IMG/VR virus record: IMGVR_UViG_3300025128_000038
Span: 1 to 57,541 of that record
Reading direction: 5' to 3' (one strand)
DNA: 57,541 nt
Source of the DNA: a virus
Shown here: positions 15,986 through 25,960 of the stretch, one piece after another
Layout: each line of letters opens with the position of its first letter
Position numbering within the stretch: the stretch's first letter is position 1
The notes under the pieces: generated by a model
Database searches by the model: none
What the model was told of the DNA's origin: nothing
Seen by the model: the letters and a program-made list of their open reading frames with translations, nothing else
Made by a program: the position numbers and the translations under genes

Positions 15986-15997
15986 GAAGGACAAAAC

Positions 15998-16759
15998 ATG
16001 GCCACATCAGGCACTAATACATTCAATCTAACGATTGATACTGTAATACAAGAAGCTTACGAAAGATTAGGAGTAAGCTCAAAGGGTGGCTATGACCTAA
16101 TTACAGCTAGACGTTCTTTGAATTTATTAATGGTAGAATGGATCAATGAAGGTGTAAATTTATTTACGCTTGATTTGATTGAACATACCATGACTAAGGA
16201 TCAAAACTATATTACATTTAGTTCTAATACATATTCAGATATTATGGATGCGGTTATATTAGATACTAATGCTGATCCAGATTCTGATACTCAAATAGAA
16301 CGTGTTAGTCTAGCAGACTATTTACAAATTCCAACAAAAACAACAAGCGGCAAACCTTCTCAATTTTCTGTTGAGCGTAATGCTCAATACACAAGTTCAG
16401 GAGTGGGCACACATAAAGTTTATTTATGGCCTGTTCCAGATCAAACATATTACAAATTAAAAGCATGGATGATTAAATATCCAGAAGATGTAGCATGGGC
16501 AGCTGCAGCTAGTGGCGATACAGCAGGTCAAGTTACTTCTCCATATATTAATTATAATCAACAAGTACAAATTCCGAAACGCATGTTACCTGCAATGATT
16601 AGTGGATTAACTTTAAAGTTAGCTCATAAACATCCAGGTACAGTAGATATTAACAGACGAAATGAATTAGCACAAGTTTATGCAGCTGATTGGGAAAAAG
16701 CTAAAGAAGAAGATAGAGAACGTGTAAGTTTCTTTGTACAACCAGCGGTATATTACTAA
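15998..16759 (+). CDS. head-tail connector/tail adaptor, P22 gp4-like, 253 aa
   Basis: This is a probable connector ring protein that binds under the portal. Seen: a helical start (VIQEAYERLGVSSKGGYDLI), the segment LLMVEWINEGVNLFTL, a central VSLADYLQIPTK turn and LYLWPVPD-like strand (HKVYLWPVPDQTYYKLK), then a C-terminal helical bundle (ALTLKLAHKHPG-like). The pattern fits head-completion proteins of short-tailed phages. It overlaps the next gene by one base. Confidence 0.65.
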   Translation: MATSGTNTFNLTIDTVIQEAYERLGVSSKGGYDLITARRSLNLLMVEWINEGVNLFTLDLIEHTMTKDQNYITFSSNTYSDIMDAVILDTNADPDSDTQIERVSLADYLQIPTKTTSGKPSQFSVERNAQYTSSGVGTHKVYLWPVPDQTYYKLKAWMIKYPEDVAWAAAASGDTAGQVTSPYINYNQQVQIPKRMLPAMISGLTLKLAHKHPGTVDINRRNELAQVYAADWEKAKEEDRERVSFFVQPAVYY

Positions 16760-17448
16760 TGGCACGATACACTAGAGGAAAATATGCAGTAGCAATTGAT
16801 GACCGTTCTGGTTTTAAGGTTAAACATAAAGATCTTAGAAAAGAATGGAATGGTTACATGGTTCACAAAAATGATTGGGAATCAAAACAACCTCAATTAG
16901 ATCCATCTAAATATTTTAAAAAGACATTAAGTGATGTTGTACAAAATCCTCGTCCTGATAATTCTGATGATGAAACAATAGTAAGATTAGGTTCATTATA
17001 TCAAGGTTACTCTGGAGTAATGGCTGCCTATAATGGCACATTACACACAGGGCCAGACGGAACTATTGATGTTGTTGAAGTACCTCCAGGACAATCTGCA
17101 GGCACGTCTCTTGGCTCATTGGCATTTAGTTCTGCAGAAAATGTTGCAGGTATTGCAGCAGGTACTAGTTTAGGTACATTAGAACAAAACTTAGCAGATC
17201 AACCAGCAGGTATTGCTGCAGGAACAGCTCAAGGTTCATCTGGATTATTCTTTGGAGCAACAGAATTACCACCAGGTATAGCAACTGCAACTGCTTTAGG
17301 TACAGTAATTGTTAATGCTGCTGCATTACCAACTGGAATAGCGGCTGGTTCAGCTCAAGGTTCGGTAACTCCAGTAGTTAGTGGATGGTCTCAAGGTACT
17401 TGGGGTCAAGGAGCTTATGGTTATGGACAACAAGGAGGAGCATTATAA
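16759..17448 (+). CDS. virion protein with Gly/Ala repeats, 229 aa
   Basis: The N-terminal 90 residues are a charged domain (GFKVKHKDLRKEWNGYMVHK). From about residue 110 on, a degenerate repeat of the form GIAAGTSLGT recurs roughly every 20-25 residues, ending in a Gly/Tyr-rich tail (GQGAYGYGQQGG). Overlap with both neighbours places it in the connector set. A structural or fibre-like role is likely, but no family is recognised. Confidence 0.6.
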   Translation: MARYTRGKYAVAIDDRSGFKVKHKDLRKEWNGYMVHKNDWESKQPQLDPSKYFKKTLSDVVQNPRPDNSDDETIVRLGSLYQGYSGVMAAYNGTLHTGPDGTIDVVEVPPGQSAGTSLGSLAFSSAENVAGIAAGTSLGTLEQNLADQPAGIAAGTAQGSSGLFFGATELPPGIATATALGTVIVNAAALPTGIAAGSAQGSVTPVVSGWSQGTWGQGAYGYGQQGGAL

Positions 17449-18149
17449 TGTTTACATATACAACTTTAGTACAAGCTATCCAAGATTGGATGGAAAACGA
17501 TGCGGCAGAATTTACTGCAGCGACAGGATCTGGTATAGCTCCTATTAATTTATGCATAGAATTAGCTGAACAGCGAATGTATAAGGAAATTGACTTTACT
17601 TCAGCTCAAAAAACAACTACAATGACATTAACAGCAAATACTAATATAGTAGCTGTACCACAGGATTTAGTCGTAGTTCGTTGGATGCAGGTACAAAAGG
17701 GTGATTGGATTTATGAAAAAGATGAATCTTTTATAAAAGAATATTGGAGAGGTGGGACATCTGCTACTCAAACTGACCAACCTTATTATTGGTCATTTAC
17801 TCATGATGGATCAGCTTATACTTCTTCTGATAGGCAAACAAATTTTATCTTTGCCCCCACTTCATCGGTTGACAAAACCATTGAAATTAGTTATAATATA
17901 AGACCAGCAGGGTTGTCTTCATCTAATGCAAATACGTATTTAGGTGATTATTGTGGAGATACGCTGTTATATGCTTGTTTAGTAGAAGCTGCTACATTTA
18001 TGAAAGCAGATCAAGAACTAGCCAAGTATCAACAATTATATCAGAGGTCAGCACAAGTACTAGCCACTGAGGAACAAGTAAGAATGAGAAATTCTACACT
18101 ACTACAAGGTGAACTTAACGAATTATCAAGAACAAGGGAAAATAGATAA
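17448..18149 (+). CDS. tail adaptor/connector protein, 233 aa
   Basis: The start is the ATG at 17448, overlapping the previous stop (TAATG) with AAGGAGGAG upstream; the frame is open further upstream, but those residues lie within the preceding gene. The protein starts MFTYTTLVQAIQDWMENDAA, has LCIELAEQRMYKEIDF, and a strand-rich middle with YNIRPAGLSS before a helical C-terminus (EAATFMKADQELAKYQQLYQ). This layout is that of phage adaptor proteins placed between portal and nozzle. Confidence 0.7.
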   Translation: MFTYTTLVQAIQDWMENDAAEFTAATGSGIAPINLCIELAEQRMYKEIDFTSAQKTTTMTLTANTNIVAVPQDLVVVRWMQVQKGDWIYEKDESFIKEYWRGGTSATQTDQPYYWSFTHDGSAYTSSDRQTNFIFAPTSSVDKTIEISYNIRPAGLSSSNANTYLGDYCGDTLLYACLVEAATFMKADQELAKYQQLYQRSAQVLATEEQVRMRNSTLLQGELNELSRTRENR

Positions 18150-18616
18150 TGGGAATTACATCAGCAATATGCTCAACATTTAAAAAAGAGCTCATGACTG
18201 CTACGCATAACTTTACTGCTACAAGTGGAAATACAATGAAAGTTGCTTTAATTAAAGCACAAGCTTCACAAACTGGTACATACAGCGCAGCAACTACTTC
18301 ATATACAACAATAACAGGCAACTCGGATGAGTTAGCAAATGGAAATGGATATACTACTGGGGGTAATACATTAACAAATGTTACACCAACAAATGGTACT
18401 AGTACAACCACAACTGCGCTTACTGATTTTGCAGATTCTTCATGGACAAGTGCTACGTTTACTACTAGAGGTTGTGTCATTTATAATGATTCAGCATCTG
18501 GTGATCCAGCTGTAATGGTTATTGATTTTGGTGCAGATTATTCTGTAGCAGGCGGAACATTTACAATTCAATTTCCAACTGCAGATGAGTCTAACGCAAT
18601 TTTGAGAATAACATAA
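18149..18616 (+). CDS. putative tail/virion protein, 155 aa
   Basis: This Thr-rich beta protein has NTMKVALIKAQASQTGTYSA and SSWTSATFTTRGCVIYNDSA followed by VMVIDFGADYSV. I recognise the general pattern from small phage tail-associated proteins. It overlaps the adaptor by one base and precedes the fibre gene. Exact role unknown. Confidence 0.6.
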   Translation: MGITSAICSTFKKELMTATHNFTATSGNTMKVALIKAQASQTGTYSAATTSYTTITGNSDELANGNGYTTGGNTLTNVTPTNGTSTTTTALTDFADSSWTSATFTTRGCVIYNDSASGDPAVMVIDFGADYSVAGGTFTIQFPTADESNAILRIT

Positions 18617-18646
18617 TTAATATTTAATATTTAAAGGAAACATAAT

Positions 18647-21397
18647 ATGGCATCAACATGGTCAAATCTTGGTTTGAGATTAATGACAACAGGCGAAAAT
18701 TCAAACGCTTGGGGTGATCAAACTAATTACAACTGGAACAGAATGGAAGATGCATCCGATGGTTATGCAACTTTAGCAGTAACTGGTAATCATGCATTAG
18801 ATTTTACAGTAAATCCTACTGGATATTCTGATGAAAATGGGCGTAATAAAGTTATTGTATTTACAGGATCCGCAGGGGGCACTCGTGTTATTACATTTCC
18901 CGATATTGAAAAAACTTACTTTCTTTTAAACGATTCAGATTCTACTCTTACTTTAACATCAGGTACTGGAGCGACAACTGCTTCATTAGCTGCGGGAAAA
19001 GACATGGCTATTTATGTAGATGGTTCTGACGAAGTTCATAATGCATTAGCAAATTTAGCTGCAACAACTGTAACAACATCAGGAGCTGTGACACTTGGAG
19101 CTCAAGGCACGACTGGAATTACCCTTGGTGGTATTCCGTTTTTCTATGGTGACACAGGGTCAATTTATACACATGATGTATCTGGAACAGATAGTACAGC
19201 AACTTACAACTCAGCTTATGGTTTAACGGCTTTAGATGCAATTACAACTGGAGATAACAATACAGTAATTGGTTATGGTGCGGCTGGAGCTTCTACAACA
19301 CTTCAAGGTAATGTAGTTATTGGAACTAATGCTGTTAGTACTGGAACATTTGTTGGTAACAATAATGTAGTTATTGGTAAACTTGCTGGTAATGATTTAA
19401 CATCTGCAGATTCAAATGTAATTATTGGTGAAGATGCTGGAGCAAATCAAACAGACGCAGACAACAATATTTTAATTGGTCAAGCAGCTGGAGAAGCACT
19501 TACGACTGGTGGGGATAATATATTTATAGGAACTGCTGCTGGTGATGGTCACGACGCTGAAACTAATAATATTGGAATAGGTAAAAATGCATTAGGTGGC
19601 GCAATAGATGGCGGAGAATATAACATAGCCATTGGAAATGCTTCTTTAGATGCTTTGACTACTGGTGATAAAAATGTCTGTATTGGTTATGACGCTGGTG
19701 GTGCATTAACAACAGGAAGTGAAAACACGATAATTGGAGAGAATGCTGGTTCTAATGCTGCTATTACTGGCGATGCCAATGTTATTATTGGTAAAATTGC
19801 TGGTTATGCTTTAACTTCAGGACATAGTAATAATATAATAGGTAGACACGCTGGTAGTGCTTTAACAACAGGTACCCATAATACTCTTATAGGACATTCT
19901 GCTGGTGATAACTGGGATGCTGAATCTCACAATTTAGCAATAGGAACATCAGCTTTGTCTGGTTCAGTTAATGGAGGAGAGTATAATATAGCTATTGGTA
20001 ACTATGCTTTAGATGCTTTAACAAGTGCTGATTATTGTGTTGCTGTTGGTTATAATGCTTTATCTGCAGTTAGTTCAGGCGGAAGTAATGTAGGTATTGG
20101 CAGAGATGCTGGCTTATTAATTACAACAGGAATACATAATATAATGATAGGCGAACAAGCGGGTGACGGATACGATACTGAATCATATAATATAGGAATC
20201 GGAAGTGGTGCATTAGGCGGAGGTAGCCTTGCTGGTGGAGAATACAACGTAGCTATTGGTAGTTTTACTTTAGATGCTTTGACTTCTGCTGATAACAATG
20301 TTGCTATTGGACATAACGCTGGAACTGCCACTACTTCAGGTGGCAATAATGTTTTTATAGGTAAAAATGCTGGTACAGCACATACTACTTCTTCTCAAAA
20401 TGTGTTAATAGGTGCAGACGCTGGGGCTAGTATAACAACTGGTGGAGACAATATTATGATTGGTAGAGAAGCTGGGGATGGATATGATACTGAAAGTCAC
20501 AATGTAGGAGTCGGAACTGGTGTATTAGGAGGATCAATAGCTGGTGGAGAATATAATACAGCTTTTGGTACTTATGCTTTAACTGCTTTGACTTCTGGTG
20601 ATAGCAATAATGCACATGGTTATAATTGTGCACGTAGATTGACAACAGGTAATTTTAATAATTTCTATGGTGAGCAAGCAGGTGACCACGTAACAGGAGG
20701 AAACCATAACACTGGAATAGGTTATTCAGCTATGGGTGGAGAGGCTACTTGTACAGGAAGTGAAAACACTTCACTAGGAAACTATTCTGGTTGGGGGATT
20801 ACTACAGGTGCATCAAATACTACACTTGGTTATGATTGTGCTCATAATATAAGCACTGGTAGTAACAACATAATGATTGGTGTTGATGCTGGAGTTACAG
20901 GTAGTCCAGGTGGTAACATAACAACTGGTAGTAACAATATAGGTTTTGGAGATGAAAATATATCTTCTTGTAATATACAAACTGACTGGACAGTAGCTTC
21001 TGACCAAAGAGATAAAACAGATTTTACTGCTTTAGATGTAGGATTAGATTTTGTAAATGACCTTAAACCTTATACTTATAAATGGGATAAACGTGTTAAA
21101 TATGTATCAGATGAAGACAGAGACACTATTGATTTAGATACTATTACTCATGATGGTACACATAAAGAAGATTGGTTAGACATAGGATTTAAAGCACAAG
21201 ACGTAGAAGCTTTAGAAGATGCAGCTGGATATAAAATTGCAGAAAAAACAAATCTTACAACTTCTTTAACAGACGATGGTAAACAATATGGTATTAAATA
21301 TAGTAACTTTGTTCCTATCTTAGTAAAAGCCGTACAAGAGTTGTCGGCTACAGTTACAACTCTACAACAAGAAGTAAATACTCTAAAAGGAGAATAA
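18647..21397 (+). CDS. tail fibre with YadA-like repeats and S74 self-cleaving tip
   Basis: This is a receptor-binding fibre of 916 residues. Residues 1-150 are the probable virion anchor (TWSNLGLRLMTTGENSNAWG). About residues 190-770 consist of many degenerate repeats of roughly 16-25 residues with NNxxIGxxAG and ALTTG cores, like the left-handed trimeric coils of YadA-type heads. The C-terminus is a peptidase S74 intramolecular chaperone: SDQRDK at 785-790 holds the Ser/Lys dyad, followed by YKWDKRVKY, IGFKAQDVEAL and a terminal coiled coil (VQELSATVTTLQQEVNTLKG). The last 130 or so residues should be cut off after trimer folding. Confidence 0.88.
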   Translation: MASTWSNLGLRLMTTGENSNAWGDQTNYNWNRMEDASDGYATLAVTGNHALDFTVNPTGYSDENGRNKVIVFTGSAGGTRVITFPDIEKTYFLLNDSDSTLTLTSGTGATTASLAAGKDMAIYVDGSDEVHNALANLAATTVTTSGAVTLGAQGTTGITLGGIPFFYGDTGSIYTHDVSGTDSTATYNSAYGLTALDAITTGDNNTVIGYGAAGASTTLQGNVVIGTNAVSTGTFVGNNNVVIGKLAGNDLTSADSNVIIGEDAGANQTDADNNILIGQAAGEALTTGGDNIFIGTAAGDGHDAETNNIGIGKNALGGAIDGGEYNIAIGNASLDALTTGDKNVCIGYDAGGALTTGSENTIIGENAGSNAAITGDANVIIGKIAGYALTSGHSNNIIGRHAGSALTTGTHNTLIGHSAGDNWDAESHNLAIGTSALSGSVNGGEYNIAIGNYALDALTSADYCVAVGYNALSAVSSGGSNVGIGRDAGLLITTGIHNIMIGEQAGDGYDTESYNIGIGSGALGGGSLAGGEYNVAIGSFTLDALTSADNNVAIGHNAGTATTSGGNNVFIGKNAGTAHTTSSQNVLIGADAGASITTGGDNIMIGREAGDGYDTESHNVGVGTGVLGGSIAGGEYNTAFGTYALTALTSGDSNNAHGYNCARRLTTGNFNNFYGEQAGDHVTGGNHNTGIGYSAMGGEATCTGSENTSLGNYSGWGITTGASNTTLGYDCAHNISTGSNNIMIGVDAGVTGSPGGNITTGSNNIGFGDENISSCNIQTDWTVASDQRDKTDFTALDVGLDFVNDLKPYTYKWDKRVKYVSDEDRDTIDLDTITHDGTHKEDWLDIGFKAQDVEALEDAAGYKIAEKTNLTTSLTDDGKQYGIKYSNFVPILVKAVQELSATVTTLQQEVNTLKGE

Positions 21398-21398
21398 T

Positions 21399-21707
21399 AT
21401 GGCACACGCAGACGACGCAACAAAAACATGGGTATCAGCTATACCAAGAAATAATGCTGATGGTAATGTAATTGAATGGACAGTGAAATACAAATACACT
21501 TTAAATTCATTTGAACACACATTTAATAAAATTGAAAAGATTGAAACACCATCAAAAGCACCTGGTAGCTATACTAAAGCTGAACTATTAACTCTAATGG
21601 ATAAAGACCATTGGGATGATATGTTCAACAAAAAGTATACTGTCTCTGTAGCTACACCAGTAGTTGAAACTGTTGACAATTCATTTGATGTTAACTCATT
21701 AAGTTAA
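21399..21707 (+). CDS. hypothetical fibre-associated protein, 102 aa
   Basis: This small mixed protein (WVSAIPRNNADGNVIEWTVK, then TPSKAPGSYTKAELLTLMDK) starts 1 base after the fibre gene. It could be a fibre chaperone or cap, or a minor tail protein; no known domain is identified. Confidence 0.6.
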   Translation: MAHADDATKTWVSAIPRNNADGNVIEWTVKYKYTLNSFEHTFNKIEKIETPSKAPGSYTKAELLTLMDKDHWDDMFNKKYTVSVATPVVETVDNSFDVNSLS

Positions 21708-21724
21708 ACTAAATAGGAGCGAAT

Positions 21725-23710
21725 ATGGGCTCGTTAGTAAAGCTTACACCAACTGCAGGAATTGTTAGTGATATTACAGATTACCAAGCTCAACTTCGTT
21801 ACACGGATGCTGATCTTGTTCGCTTTCGTGCGGGCGCTCCAGAAAAAATAGGCGGTTGGGAAAAAAATGTTTCTCCTTTAGTTCAATATGATTATGTAGC
21901 TGATACAGAAACTACAACATCTACTACTACAGTACCTGGCATTTGTCGACAAATATTCCAACACAAAGATCTTCAAGGAAATAGATATTTATTTTATTTT
22001 ACAACCACTCACGTTTACACAGAGTTGGGTGGCTATAAATACGATATAACACCATTTAGAACAGATCCTGTAACATTGACAAACGGGATAACAACTGGAT
22101 CATCGGGCACATCTACTGTAATTATAACAGATGCAGGCAATGCCATAGCGCAAACTGATCCACAATCAAGAATATTAATTACTTCACTATCTGGAACTAA
22201 CAATGAACAAGTTGTTCTTGATGGCATCACATTAACTGTTGGCGAATATCTTTGTAAATATATAAGCTCATCTACATATTCATTAACTGCTGTATCTGGA
22301 ACAGGGGCATCTATTTCAGGAACTGCATCTACTGGTTCACAAACAGGTGGCGGTGCAATGACTATTAGATATATTGTAAGTAATGGGGCAGTAGATGGTT
22401 CAACTGCTTTTGGTTGGGGTTCTGGTTTATGGGGACAATCTACTTGGGGTACAGCAAGAACATCTGGTATAGCAGGAACTCAAATATCTCCTAGAGTATG
22501 GAGTGTGGATTCTTGGGGTGAAGATATTATTTGTGCTCCTGCAGAAGGAACTGACACAGCTTATTATATTGACACTAGCGCATTTGAAGATAACAAGACA
22601 ACTTATCGTGGGACGACTTTAAAATATTTTATTGATAACACTCTAAGTGGAGATGGTTCTCAAGTTCCTGTTGTTTGTGGAAAACTTATGGTATCAACAC
22701 CTGACAGACACTTAACATTCTTTGGGTCTAATGCAGTAGGTACTACTTCTTTTGATCCTTTATTAGTTAGATTTTCTAATCAAGAAGATTTAGCAACTTG
22801 GTTACCAGCAATTGAAAATACGGCAGGTGATCAACGTTTAGGTACTGGAACAAAAATACAAGCAGTTAGTAAAGGCAGAGGACAAATGATGATCTTTACA
22901 GATGTAGATGTTTATTCAATGCAATTTGTTGGGCCTCCTTTTACATTTACATTTCAACAAACATCTGATACAGCTGGTGCAATTTCTGAAAATTGTGTAG
23001 CTATGGTAGAAGGTGCCGCTTATTGGATGACCAACAATGCTTTCTATGCTTTTGACGGAACAGTCCAAACATTAGAATGTACAGTAATGGATAAAGTATT
23101 TAATGATTTAGATAAAAACCAAATAGAAAAAGTTATAGCTGCTACTAACTCAAAGTTCAATGAAATTTGGTGGTTCTATCCTTCAAACACTTCTTCAAGT
23201 TCTACATCAGAGATTGATAAATATGTTATATATAATTATCTAGAAAGAACTTGGTCAATTGGTTCTTCTTTAAAAAGAACAGGATGGTCAGATTATAATA
23301 TATTTAATAAACCAATTGCCGCTGGCGTTAACACTACTACAGATACTATATCTGATATCTTTGAACAAGAAACTGGTTACAATGCTGAATCATCTGCAAT
23401 GACTGCTTACGTTGAAACAGGATTTTTTAATGGAGATGAAACAGGACAAAATTTATATTTTATGGATAAAATTATACCTGATACAACTTTTGCTTCAGGT
23501 GATACAATTAAATTTCAAATGAAAAGTAAAAGATATCCTAATGGAACAGAAACAACTAAAGGCCCTTACTCTTTAACATCAAGTACTAACAAATTAAATC
23601 TACGTGCAAGAGGTAGATCTTTTCAAGTTAAATATTATAGTGACGCAGTAGATACTCAATGGCGTTTAGGAACATGGCGTGCTAGTGGCCAACCAGATGG
23701 AACAAGATAA
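21725..23710 (+). CDS. tail nozzle/tubular protein B-like, 661 aa
   Basis: This is a probable P22 gp10 / T7 gp12-type nozzle forming the distal tube of the short tail. The start (SLVKLTPTAGIVSDITDYQA, RYTDADLVRFRAGAPEKIGG) is the usual beginning of this family, in which an N-terminal strand crosses the ring. Residues 240-560 are beta-propeller-like (PRVWSVDSWGEDIICAPAEG, GRGQMMIFTDVDVYSMQF). The length fits, and the position after adaptor and fibre genes supports it. Confidence 0.75.
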   Translation: MGSLVKLTPTAGIVSDITDYQAQLRYTDADLVRFRAGAPEKIGGWEKNVSPLVQYDYVADTETTTSTTTVPGICRQIFQHKDLQGNRYLFYFTTTHVYTELGGYKYDITPFRTDPVTLTNGITTGSSGTSTVIITDAGNAIAQTDPQSRILITSLSGTNNEQVVLDGITLTVGEYLCKYISSSTYSLTAVSGTGASISGTASTGSQTGGGAMTIRYIVSNGAVDGSTAFGWGSGLWGQSTWGTARTSGIAGTQISPRVWSVDSWGEDIICAPAEGTDTAYYIDTSAFEDNKTTYRGTTLKYFIDNTLSGDGSQVPVVCGKLMVSTPDRHLTFFGSNAVGTTSFDPLLVRFSNQEDLATWLPAIENTAGDQRLGTGTKIQAVSKGRGQMMIFTDVDVYSMQFVGPPFTFTFQQTSDTAGAISENCVAMVEGAAYWMTNNAFYAFDGTVQTLECTVMDKVFNDLDKNQIEKVIAATNSKFNEIWWFYPSNTSSSSTSEIDKYVIYNYLERTWSIGSSLKRTGWSDYNIFNKPIAAGVNTTTDTISDIFEQETGYNAESSAMTAYVETGFFNGDETGQNLYFMDKIIPDTTFASGDTIKFQMKSKRYPNGTETTKGPYSLTSSTNKLNLRARGRSFQVKYYSDAVDTQWRLGTWRASGQPDGTR

Positions 23711-23898
23711 TGAGTTTATATAAAAGAATAATATATCCAGCACTATCATATGGTGAAAGACAATTAGGATTAGTAAATACAAAAACATATAACAACTTAC
23801 TTATATCTTTAATGTTGAGAGATCAATCTATAGGTAAAGTTCCAACACGTATAGCGAGTGAAGATGAGCAACGTTCAATGAATTGGTTTATGGGATAA
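23710..23898 (+). CDS. hypothetical protein, 62 aa
   Basis: This 62-residue basic protein (SLYKRIIYPALSYGERQLGL) overlaps the nozzle stop and the next ATG by TAATG joints. Coupled position between virion genes suggests a minor tail or assembly protein. No family is seen. Confidence 0.55.
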   Translation: MSLYKRIIYPALSYGERQLGLVNTKTYNNLLISLMLRDQSIGKVPTRIASEDEQRSMNWFMG

Positions 23899-24248
23899 TG
23901 TCGGTAAAATACACAAACGCAAAAGTAGATTTAACTACTACAAATTTAACAACTTTGTATCAGCCAGCTTCTTCACCATCAACTACAGGTGTTGTAAAAT
24001 CTTTAATTATATCTGAAGATGCAGGAGCTACTCCTACTATTACTATTACCATTGTAGATACAGCTGATACGCCAGCAACATTTAATCTATTTAAAACAAA
24101 AGCTCTTACAGCAAACGGCACAACAGAGTTATTATCTCAACCCTTAGTTCTCACAGCGGGTGAATTACTTAAAGTACAAGCATCCGCCACTAATCAGATT
24201 CATGTGGTAGCAAGTATAATGGAGGTCGTAGATGACATTATTAACTAA
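23898..24248 (+). CDS. small virion-like beta protein, 116 aa
   Basis: This Thr-rich beta-sandwich-like protein (MSVKYTNAKVDLTTTNLTTL, then GATPTITITIVDTADTPATF) is typical of phage surface or tail-tip proteins. The start is the ATG at 23898 overlapping the upstream stop. Possible virion protein. Confidence 0.55.
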   Translation: MSVKYTNAKVDLTTTNLTTLYQPASSPSTTGVVKSLIISEDAGATPTITITIVDTADTPATFNLFKTKALTANGTTELLSQPLVLTAGELLKVQASATNQIHVVASIMEVVDDIIN

Positions 24249-24260
24249 TCATGTGCCCCC

Positions 24261-24289
24261 TTGCATAAGGGCAGTAATTAAGGTATAAT
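24261..24289 (+). promoter_or_regulatory. sigma-70 promoter for internal virion proteins, possibly leaderless
   Basis: TTGCAT (24261-24266), 17-bp spacer, TATAAT (24284-24289), with the ATG 6 bases later at 24295. No Shine-Dalgarno sequence precedes the ATG. It is the twin of the promoter at 1589. GTGCCCCC abuts the -35 box (24253-24260), and CCCTTGCATAAGGG overlaps it as a small palindrome. Confidence 0.65.
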
Positions 24290-24294
24290 ATATC

Positions 24295-25950
24295 ATGGCT
24301 GTATCTCCGAATAATCAAATGAATGTAGCAGGCCCAATCAGGGAAAATGACATAGTATTACGTGCATCTGAAATAGGTGAAACTATTCCAGGTATCGCAT
24401 CTCTTGCTATGAAACAGGCTAGAAAAGGGGCACAGCGAGGTATTCAAGGTATGTATCAAATACCTGAAAGAGAAGCACCTACTCCAGAATATATGAATAT
24501 ATCTCAACAAAATTTAAATAATCAGAATCGTACAATGGTTAATGACTTAAATGCAATAGCTCCTATGGGAGAACGTTTAGCATATATCAATGATGATGAG
24601 GCAAGTATTTTAAGATTACTTGGAGGTTCTGGTGAAATGACTCCTGCGGGAATCCCTTCTTTTCAACCACAAGGCAATCCTATGGGTGCAGGAACGGATG
24701 GTTCTTCTAGTTCTAATGGAGGTGGTGGAAACAATGATGGAGATGATTCGAATGGAGATGATCCGAATAGAGGATTTTTAGGTAATACGCCAGGATTGGG
24801 ATTTGATCCCTCAGTGGGCAGTATTGGAACAGATCCAGACGGAGTAGAAGGAGGTTTCCAAGGCCCAGATGCAGAAACTCTGGAAGCTGATGCTCAAGTT
24901 ACCTATTCAGGTGGTTTGGTAACAGGTGGAGGTGGTCTAGTCGCAGCAGGTGGAGCATTATCTGCTCATAGAGACAAGATGGCCTTAGAAGCAGCTCAAG
25001 AAGATGCCATTAGATCTATGATTCAAGCAGAAGAAGCGAAAGAAGTTAATCCAACAGCATCATCAGTTGCAGCATTTTCACAAAATATGCAAGATCGTCT
25101 AGGTACTTTAAAAGATAAAGCGGAGGATAATGATATATCAGTAGCTGAATTAGACGAGATGGGGCAATTGAATTCTTTCTTTGGAGAAAGTCCAGCTACA
25201 GGTATGGGGATTATGCAAAATTTAACTTATAATTTTACAAGCACAGATTTCAAATCTGATCTTGCAGATTTAGGCAACATTTTAGGTACAGTTATGGGTA
25301 TTGCTGGATTGATATATGGAGGCCCTTTGGCTAAGCTTTCCTCTGCTATGAAATTATCTAAAAAATTTAGCAAACCTAAACCAATGTCTATATCAGATTT
25401 ACCAGACGTTGGTGAAGATGCTGCAGAAGGAGAAGGAGAGGACGAATCATCTATGCCTGGTGTAGTTTCAGCAATAGGGAGTGCTTTAGCAGGTTTAAGA
25501 TCTTATGGTCAAATTTCAAGTGGCCATCCTGTGGGTATAGTATCAGGTGTGCTTGGGCTTAATCAAATAGCACAAGATGTGAGTGAAGGAGAATATGGTT
25601 ATAATATTGGTGAAGCAATATCTCCAAGTGCAATTGCAGGATATTTAGGCATAGGTGATGATCCAACTTCAGAATCTGCTGCTACCATGTATTCTGGTTT
25701 ACCAAGTAATTACTCAGGACTAGGCGTGGCCAATCAAGGTAGAGGTAGAGAGCGAGACAGTCGGATTATTCCAGAGGAATTAATAGACGCAATAGAAGAA
25801 GAAGAAGATGCTGCAGAAGTTGATAGATTTGAAAGAAGAGCATTTGCGAATAGATATTATACTGGGCCAGTAACATTAGGAGAAATAAGAAAATATGCTA
25901 CACAAGGAGGATACTCACAACTTTCTCCTTATGGAGTGGCAAACGCATAA
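24295..25950 (+). CDS. putative internal virion protein, 551 aa
   Basis: The N-terminal 150 residues are helical and polar (ENDIVLRASEIGETIPGIAS). A Gly/Asn/Asp-rich linker around residues 140-165 is followed by Gly-rich hydrophobic stretches (GGLVTGGGGLVAAGGALSAH, GTVMGIAGLIYGGPLAKLSS) that could insert into a membrane. Location after the nozzle and before the giant virion protein is the place of DNA-ejection proteins in short-tailed phages. No enzyme motif. Role inferred. Confidence 0.6.
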   Translation: MAVSPNNQMNVAGPIRENDIVLRASEIGETIPGIASLAMKQARKGAQRGIQGMYQIPEREAPTPEYMNISQQNLNNQNRTMVNDLNAIAPMGERLAYINDDEASILRLLGGSGEMTPAGIPSFQPQGNPMGAGTDGSSSSNGGGGNNDGDDSNGDDPNRGFLGNTPGLGFDPSVGSIGTDPDGVEGGFQGPDAETLEADAQVTYSGGLVTGGGGLVAAGGALSAHRDKMALEAAQEDAIRSMIQAEEAKEVNPTASSVAAFSQNMQDRLGTLKDKAEDNDISVAELDEMGQLNSFFGESPATGMGIMQNLTYNFTSTDFKSDLADLGNILGTVMGIAGLIYGGPLAKLSSAMKLSKKFSKPKPMSISDLPDVGEDAAEGEGEDESSMPGVVSAIGSALAGLRSYGQISSGHPVGIVSGVLGLNQIAQDVSEGEYGYNIGEAISPSAIAGYLGIGDDPTSESAATMYSGLPSNYSGLGVANQGRGRERDSRIIPEELIDAIEEEEDAAEVDRFERRAFANRYYTGPVTLGEIRKYATQGGYSQLSPYGVANA

Positions 25951-25960
25951 AGGATAAATT

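Noticed and set aside
20050-20346. Open frame opposite the fibre gene
   Set aside because: Shadow of the repeated Gly/Ala/Asn codons; composition of a repeat shadow.
19200-20960. CRISPR-like repeats
   Set aside because: The regular units are coding repeats of the fibre; they have no constant repeat sequence with variable spacers.
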